DNA of 64,000 nt, from contig BDDD01002264.1 of NCBI GenBank assembly GCA_001972305.1, forward strand, positions 251,772-315,771, written 5' to 3'. Positions 58,202 through 64,000 of the stretch are shown here, piece by piece (position 1 is the stretch's first letter; every line of letters begins with the position of its first letter). Under the pieces are notes generated by a model, which saw nothing but the letters and a program-made list of their open reading frames with translations, was not told where the DNA came from and did not search any database. The stretch is from Cephalotus follicularis (taxonomy: Eukaryota > Streptophyta > Magnoliopsida > Oxalidales > Cephalotaceae). The position numbers and the translations under genes were made by a program.

Positions 58202-59509
58202 TATCCTTGAAAAGTTTTGGATAAACCTCCTGTAATACCCTGCCAAGCCAAGATAACTACGTACCTCTGTCACATTCTTCGGTTGTGGCAAGTCTTGCAC
58301 AACTTCAGTCTTTGACGGATCCACCATCAAGCCTTCCCCAGATACGATGTGACCGAGAAAGATCACATGATCAAGCCAGAACTCACACTTGCCGAACTTG
58401 GCGTACAACCGCTGCTCTCTGAGATCCAACAATACTAGCCTCAGATGATGAGTGTGGGTCTCCTCACTCCTCGAGTATACCAGTATGTCGTCAATAAACA
58501 CTACGACAAACTGATCTAGGTATGGCTGAAATACGTCGTTCATAAACGACATGAAAGCTTCCGGTGCATTGGTAACACCAAACGACATCACCAAGATCTC
58601 GTAGTGACCATACCGTGTCTGGAAGGCAGTCTTCTCAATGTCTCCTTCCCTTACTCTCAATTGGTGATAACCCGATCTCAAATCGAGCTTGAAAAACACC
58701 CTTGATCCTTGCAACTGGTCAAAAAAATCCTTGATGTGGGGTAAAGGATACTTGTTCTTGATAGTTGCCTTGTTCAACATTCTGTAGTCGATGCAGAGCC
58801 TCATCGACCCATCCTTCTTCTTAACAAATAGTACACGCGCACCCCACAGAGAAACACTGGGTCTACCAAAACCCTTATCAATAAAGTCTTGTAACTGTAA
58901 CTTCAACTCTCGCAATTCGGCGAGAGCCATCCGATAAGGTGATTTAGAGATAGGAGTCGTTCCAGGAAGAAGATCAATAACAAACTCCATACTCCTCCTC
59001 GGTGGTAAAGACCCCAAGTCATCAGGAAACACATTCAAAAATTCACACACAACCAGAATCTCCTCCATACTCAAACCTTTCTCTTTCCTTCGATCAATTA
59101 CATAAGTCAGGTATCCCTCGTATCCCTTTTCTAGGTACCTCGATGCTCGAATAAAGGATATGATTGGTGTCGAGAACCCTTTGTCTCCCTTGAACTGAAA
59201 TGTCATTCCGTCGGGCAGACAAAAATCCACAGTTTTATTATAACAATCCATGCAAGCACGGTGTGCTGATAGCCAATCCATCCCCAATATAACATCGAAG
59301 TCACGGATAGGCAGTACTACCAAATCCGCATACAAGGAAATGCCTGCCATAGACATCTCACAACTCCTATATATCGAGTTTGTGTACAGAGAAGTCCCAG
59401 TCGGTGTGCTCACATCAAGCATATATGACATGCAGTCAGGGGTGACTTCTAAGCAAGATGCAAAACATGCAGATATAAAAGAATGCGATGCTCCAGAATC
59501 CATCAACAC
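58202..59509 (-). pseudogene. Element E protease and reverse transcriptase; frame fused into F LTR
   Basis: One frame of about 435 codons of E: protease [12 protein letters not shown] and [11 protein letters not shown], linker [13 protein letters not shown] with [38 protein letters not shown] and FIDDILVYS, then [14 protein letters not shown] and [21 protein letters not shown]. The frame stays open through the insertion site at 58202-58197 and runs another 60 codons or so into the F LTR, to 58013. That extension is not a natural domain. The conserved Pro of NAPAAF and the Trp of SPWGAP are kept or changed as shown, so activity is doubtful. Confidence 0.9.
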
Positions 59510-60748
59510 TCTAGCAGAAAAACCATAGATATACAGAGTACCTCCAACAATGGAAGTCGACTCTATAACCTCTGTCTGAGGAAGTACAAAACTCTACCTT
59601 TTGCGATGCCCTTGCCGATGTCCTTCCTCTGTGACGGTTCCGCCGTCGTACCACTACAACTTCTTGGCCCAATAGGCGCTGTAGCTGAACTCTTCGGACA
59701 GTCTTTCACCAAATGACCAGGTGCCCCGCACCTTAAGCACCAGCCATTAAACCTCCAGCAATATTTTAGTTGGTGTCCCGTGCGACCACAATAGAAACAA
59801 CCTCCGGATCTAGCATTACTCCTGTAGCTGGGAGAACCCTGTGCAGCTGTCTACTGAGATTTTCTCTTAGATGACTTCGTTACAGAACCACCATCTTACC
59901 ATTTCGATGATGCTGGTCTAGATTGTGTAGGACTCTGTTTATTATGTTGTGCACGATCTCTCTCGGCCCGGTCTTCACTGGATATGGTCTCCAGTAATCT
60001 TGCTTTCTGTGCAACCTCCATAAAAGTCCCCAGTTCCATAGCCCTAATTCTTGATTGAAGATCCGACTGCATACCTCTCAGGAACCTCCATATCTTTTTC
60101 ACTTCATCGGCTACAATATAGGGTGAATGTCTAGCTAGGTCCATGAACCTTGCTTGATACTCTGTCATCGTCATCTCTCCGTGTCGTAACTCCAAGAGCT
60201 CCGTCTCACATCGCTCTTGGTCAATCCGTAGAACATAGGTCTCTAAGAATTCTGTCTGGAATCTGTCCCAAGTGTTGTCAAGCCTTTGAGATTCCCACTT
60301 TGCTTTGACCATCTCCCACCAATGAGTGGCCTCACCCCATAGACGGTATACAGCAAACTTCAGTTTTTGATTGTCAGTACAGTCCGTCACTTCAAATATT
60401 TTTTTCCAAATCTTGCAGCCATCTCTCAGCAACGGTGGCATCAAGTTCCCCCCAGAAACTGGGTGGATTCTGTGTCATAAACCTTTCAATGTCCCTCCCA
60501 AACTGGTTAGCATCCTCTCCCAGGCAATGGTCAGGAGCTCTATGTTACGGCCGAGCTTGCGCGTAATATCGGTGCATCTCCTCCGCATTAGCCATATTAA
60601 AGGCCATATGTTGCAGAAAATAATCCATAATTCGGGTCATTGGATCTCTCTCATCCTGGAGGACATTCATCCCTTGTGGAACATTCGCTTCCTCAGGGGC
60701 ATTGGCTCCAACAGCTCTAGCCCTAGCACATGTTCTGCTTCGGTCCAT
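59510..60748 (-). pseudogene. Element E gag
   Basis: N-terminal frame 60545-60748 (MDRSRTCARARAVGAN to QARP, then TAA as in A). After that stop the same frame is open through FGRDIERFMTQNPPSF to about 60425. Frame 59896-60444 (182 codons) covers FAVYRLWGEATHWWEMV, DRFQTEFLETYVL and EYQARFMDLARHSPY. Two CCHC knuckles (CFYCGRTGHQLKYC and CLRCGAPGHLVKDC) lie at about 59710-59820 in broken frame. A TAA follows SRPASSKW. Confidence 0.85.
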
Positions 60749-60844
60749 TGGTTCCTATAAGAAGGATGACGATTAGTCACGACTTTAGGAAAACAACTTA
60801 TTAATTGCCAAGGAAAATATCCTAGATAAGCATATATGGAATAT

Positions 60845-60856
60845 GCTCTGATACCA
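60845..60856 (-). other. Primer-binding site of element E (initiator Met tRNA)
   Basis: TGGTATCAGAGC on the minus strand, 3 nt inside the LTR end at 60860. Confidence 0.92.
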
Positions 60857-60859
60857 TGT

Positions 60860-63357
60860 TGTCACGCCCCGGATTCAGGTAGACACACATAAGAGTGGTA
60901 AAGGCAATTAACATTAGGATTTAGCTTATGCAAAAACCATAAAATTTCAACTTTTTAAATAAAATATCAGTTGCGGAAGCATTAAAATTCATAAGCTGAA
61001 AACACGTAACATGCATCCCATACTACACGTTACCAAATACAAGTCTGTCATGGTTAAAAGTCCGCAAACGGAGCGTGATCCATAATACATTATCCAATAA
61101 CATCAAAAAGTCTAACGAACCGGAAATAATACGATACACAACACACAAAGGGACATAATCCCTTATAAAACATTATTTAAAACTTGTACTTCATCCATGC
61201 TGATCCCCAAGCTGATCCACTGCATCAATCTGTAAAGTAGGGGGTTAGCCTTTGTCCTCACTCGGCTAAGTGATGAGAGTACTTTTGGATCAACATTAGA
61301 TGCATGTCATGAAATGTAAGCGTAGATGATGCAGTGCAGTAGAAAGTACCAATATATATATATATATAATTTAGCAATACGGTGAAATATCAGTAGGGAC
61401 ATATATGAAAAATATATGTATGCAACAACAGTACAGTGGTAGCCCGGCCAGGGCTACATCAAACAGGTATAGTGGTGTCCGAGTAGGACCAGTAAATAGT
61501 ACAGTAAGTCAACAAAGGGACCACAAATAGGCAGGTAGTATGTGTGATGCTGCCAACCCCTGGCCCCACGTTACACTCCCACTTCGGTCCCTTCTCCAGG
61601 CAACCAAGCAAGACAACAGTACTGTATAGTGAGTTACCCAGCCAACTCCTGGCTCCTAGGTCAACCCTGCCACTAACCGGCACTGGCAGTCTCCGCCATG
61701 CAACTAGTGGCTCAAGCACAAACACAGTAAATTCACAAAGCAAATAGTGAATAGTCACAGTAAACAGTGCAGTAAACAGTACAGTGGTGATCGTTAGATC
61801 GACAACAGACAGTTTATTTCAAACCATTTTCGAAAGTCATAAACATTTGAAGTATGTATTTTCAGTGGTGGAAAATACTCTTAAACAGTTCAGTAGGTGG
61901 AAATCTCTTTCCCAGTTGTTAGAAAAATATGTTGTTATCAAATATCTATTTCGTATTCAAAATAGCCATTTCCAGTTTCACACATGCATTTCTTACTAAC
62001 ATAATAATTTAGAAATCATAAATAGTTTATAATCAGTCAATAAATAGGCAGTATACAGTGCCTATTCGATGCATACATATGCTCTAGTGCATCATAATCG
62101 GAGTCGGGATCATCGCGCATCGTTTTAAGCAAGAGAGGCCCAAACAGCAATTTGGCAGTCGGCTGGATTCTTCACCAGCCGGTTGTTCTGAGTAATCAGT
62201 ACATGAGTAGTGGGTTAGTTCCTTCTACCAGTCAACTGTTCATCAGGAAGTCGGCTGTTATCCTTCAACAGTCGACTATTTTGGTTGAGCAGTCGGTAGT
62301 CTTCCTTCGACAGTCGACTGTTCTGGGAACCAGTTACATGTAATTCAATATATATCCCTCAAACAGATCATTGCAAGCATCCATATGTATTCTCAAAATT
62401 GAATATCATCAATCAGTCCTCAAAAGGTTCATAGAACATAACAGTAAACATGCATTTTATCCAGCAATTTAATACCAAGATAAAACTCAACATGCATGTA
62501 CATGAACTCAAATGATTCTAAACAGTAACCATGGCATGCGAAAACCAGTAGTAACCATGGCATAACAACTGAATATCATAGCTCTTACAAGAAGGCAACC
62601 AATCGCAAGACATTCAGTAATCTTGAGCTCAAAATACAAACATAACTTCCCCTAACTTTTGATTCCAAGTTAGGAATCTGTAAGTCCACCTCTTTGTATT
62701 CCAACAGTGACGTTTTGAGCTCCCCAGAAGCTTTAACTCCAATCTAGTAGCTCCAACCTGTCACGTCCAAACTCCTCTTGGTTCACAATTTGAGAATCTC
62801 TCTAACTTTCTCTCACGATTCCTCACTGTTTTTCTCTATAATTTCTCACTTGTTTCTTTCCTTGCACGCACTGGGTGAGAGAGGTAAAGAGGCGAGCGTT
62901 TTATGCAGGATGTTCTCTCTCTCTTTTCTCCAACTTGTTTTCATGGCACTAAATGCCATACTCCTCTCAGATCTGCATGCACACACACACATGACTGATT
63001 CTCCCTGTCCCATGATCTGCATGGCACACAGGTGTTCACTCTACCCTCTGCATAGGCCGCATGATGCACAGATGGCACGCCCTTTCTCCTTGTCAGTCAT
63101 TGCATGTGATCTCATCACATGCAATAAAACAAAGCATAAACCAGCCGACTGTTCCTTCTCGATAGTCGACTGTCCTCTTGGCCGTGGTTTCCAGGTGGCT
63201 CGATAGCCCTCCATTCGGCTGGTTCGTCCCACCAGTCGACTGTTCCATTAAACTGTCCACCAGTCGGCTGGTCTATTGCACTAGTTGACTGTCCCCGTTA
63301 ATATTTCAACAATCATACTTCTAAGTGTTTTGATTTGATTTGTGAATCAAAATATTA
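60860..63357 (-). repeat. 5' LTR of element E, U3 start missing
   Basis: It is collinear with 47615-50077, ends GGGGCGTGACA at 60860, and stops at AATATTA (63357), lacking about 89 bp. GTCGAC clusters lie at about 62156-62325 and 63140-63292. The acceptor CTAACCCCC...TTTACAG is kept near 61230, but the donor reads AAAAG|TTAGGGG (about 62650), so the GT is lost here. Confidence 0.88.
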
Positions 63358-63502
63358 TCACCCATGTGGTTGTCATAGCATCATCCATGCGAGTGAGTGT
63401 GAGATCAGTCACCCTCTGCCAACCGATTTGACAGTACGTGCTGGTCTATCCGGATTGATCATGCCCTGAGTGTCAATCCTATGACCAAGAAGATTCGAAA
63501 TG
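63358..63502. other. Unassigned junction sequence
   Basis: 145 bp between the broken 5' LTR of E and the oppositely oriented RNase H fragment. I recognise no coding, LTR or RNA motif in it. It may be filler from a rearrangement or part of another element. Confidence 0.5.
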
Positions 63503-64000
63503 AGGTTTATCCAGAACTTTTCGAGGATAGCCATGCCCTTGACTAGGCTGACCCAGAAAAAGACCTTATTTGTCTGGGACGAAGATTATGAAGCTAGTTT
63601 CCATGAGCTGAAGGATCGGTTAGTGTCCGCTGCTATCTTGGCATTCCCTGATGGTAATGAGGGCTTTGCATTCTACAGTGATGCATTGGGTAAGGGCTTG
63701 GGCTGCATACTGATGCAGCAAGGGAGAGTGATCGCTTATGCTTCTCGGAAGTTGAAGCCGTATGAAGAAAACTACCCGACGCATGACCTTGAACTTGCAG
63801 CTATTATCTTCGCCCTTCAGAAGTGGAGACAATATCTTTATGGGGCGCAGTTTGAGATCTTTACAGATCATAAGAGTTTGAGTTACCTGTTCTGCCAAGA
63901 TACACTGAACATGAGGCAATGAAGGTGGGTTGAATTCTTTAACGATTATGATTGCAGCGTTCAGGACCACCTGGGGAAAGCGAATATGGTCGCTGATGCC
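63503..64000 (+). pseudogene. Ty3 RNase H fragment, plus strand, continues past the window
   Basis: It begins inside the RT connection ([26 protein letters not shown]) and continues through RNase [32 protein letters not shown] and [14 protein letters not shown] at about 63920-63922 interrupts after NMRQ, and the frame then resumes with [14 protein letters not shown] and GKANMVADA at the window edge. It is closely related to element E at protein level but inverted. The start is abrupt, with no upstream RT. Confidence 0.88.

Larger units (their letters stand above)
47615..63357 (-). mobile_element. Element E: Tekay-like Ty3 chromovirus split by Copia element F
   Basis: 3' LTR 47615-50166, pol C-terminal half 50189-52231, element F inserted at ACGGC, pol N-terminal half and gag 58202-60748, primer site 60845-60856, 5' LTR 60860-63357. 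The 5' LTR lacks about 89 bp of its U3 start, where it meets unrelated DNA. A possible target TTAAT at 47610-47614 cannot be matched because the right flank is lost. It is related to A at protein and LTR level but is a distinct copy with more decay. Confidence 0.92.

Overview
The window looks like repeat-rich heterochromatin of a flowering plant. There is no credible host gene, tRNA or intact rRNA gene. Essentially all 64 kb is LTR-retrotransposon sequence, nested and broken. Plant chromovirus-type Ty3/Gypsy polyproteins with a chromodomain-like tail, a Sirevirus-like Copia element, LTRs of 2.5-3 kb and initiator-Met-tRNA primer sites (TGGTATCAGAGC) all point to an angiosperm. I cannot name the species.

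Layout, left to right. Element A (about 159-10573, minus strand) is a Tekay/Del-like Ty3 element with a broken gag-pol; its 3' LTR is cut at the left edge and carries a 903-bp tandem duplication. A abuts J-minus (10574-13607), a solo-like LTR lying in the decayed integrase of an old plus-strand Ty3 element, B1 (13608-14930). B1 ends at a polypurine tract, followed by a related J LTR in the opposite orientation (14933-17672). Two LTRs of another family, H1 (17673-20594) and H2 (20595-26301), then lie head to tail. H2 is interrupted by a 2.77-kb solo LTR, G (23386-26155). H2 acts as the 5' LTR of a second decayed plus-strand element, B2, whose interior is split into 26302-27805, 37930-39731 and 47369-47614 by elements D and C.

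Element D (27806-37924, minus, TSD ACTAT) is a complete-length Ty3 chromovirus with broken gag-pol. Element C (39732-47363, minus, TSD TTATG) is a short non-autonomous element whose interior holds only a broken gag. Element E (47615-63357, minus) is another Tekay-like Ty3 element, split by the Sirevirus-like Copia element F (52232-58196, minus, TSD ACGGC). The last 0.6 kb joins the truncated 5' LTR of E to an oppositely oriented RNase H fragment that runs off the window.

Four observations stand out. (1) The LTRs of A, D, E and G carry clusters of short palindromes or hairpins with a GTCGAC core at two conserved LTR positions. The flanks are family-specific (CAGTCGACTG in A, D and E; GCGTCGACGC-like in G), and the same core recurs densely in the unrelated Copia element F. 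(2) Every long Ty3-type LTR family here (A/E/G, D, H, J, C) shares a branch-point/3' splice acceptor-like module, and most have a matching 5' splice donor upstream, suggesting a large intron inside the LTR leader. (3) Two independent copies of the B family carry an 86-nt 5S rRNA-derived segment inside the integrase region, flanked by overlapping integrase pieces. (4) Partial tandem LTR duplications recur and, in A, C and F, affect only the 3' LTR.

Nesting order by interruption: B/H oldest; J, G, D, C and E inserted into it; F inserted into E; A abuts J. All coding regions are treated as pseudogenes because each polyprotein has stops, frameshifts or deletions.
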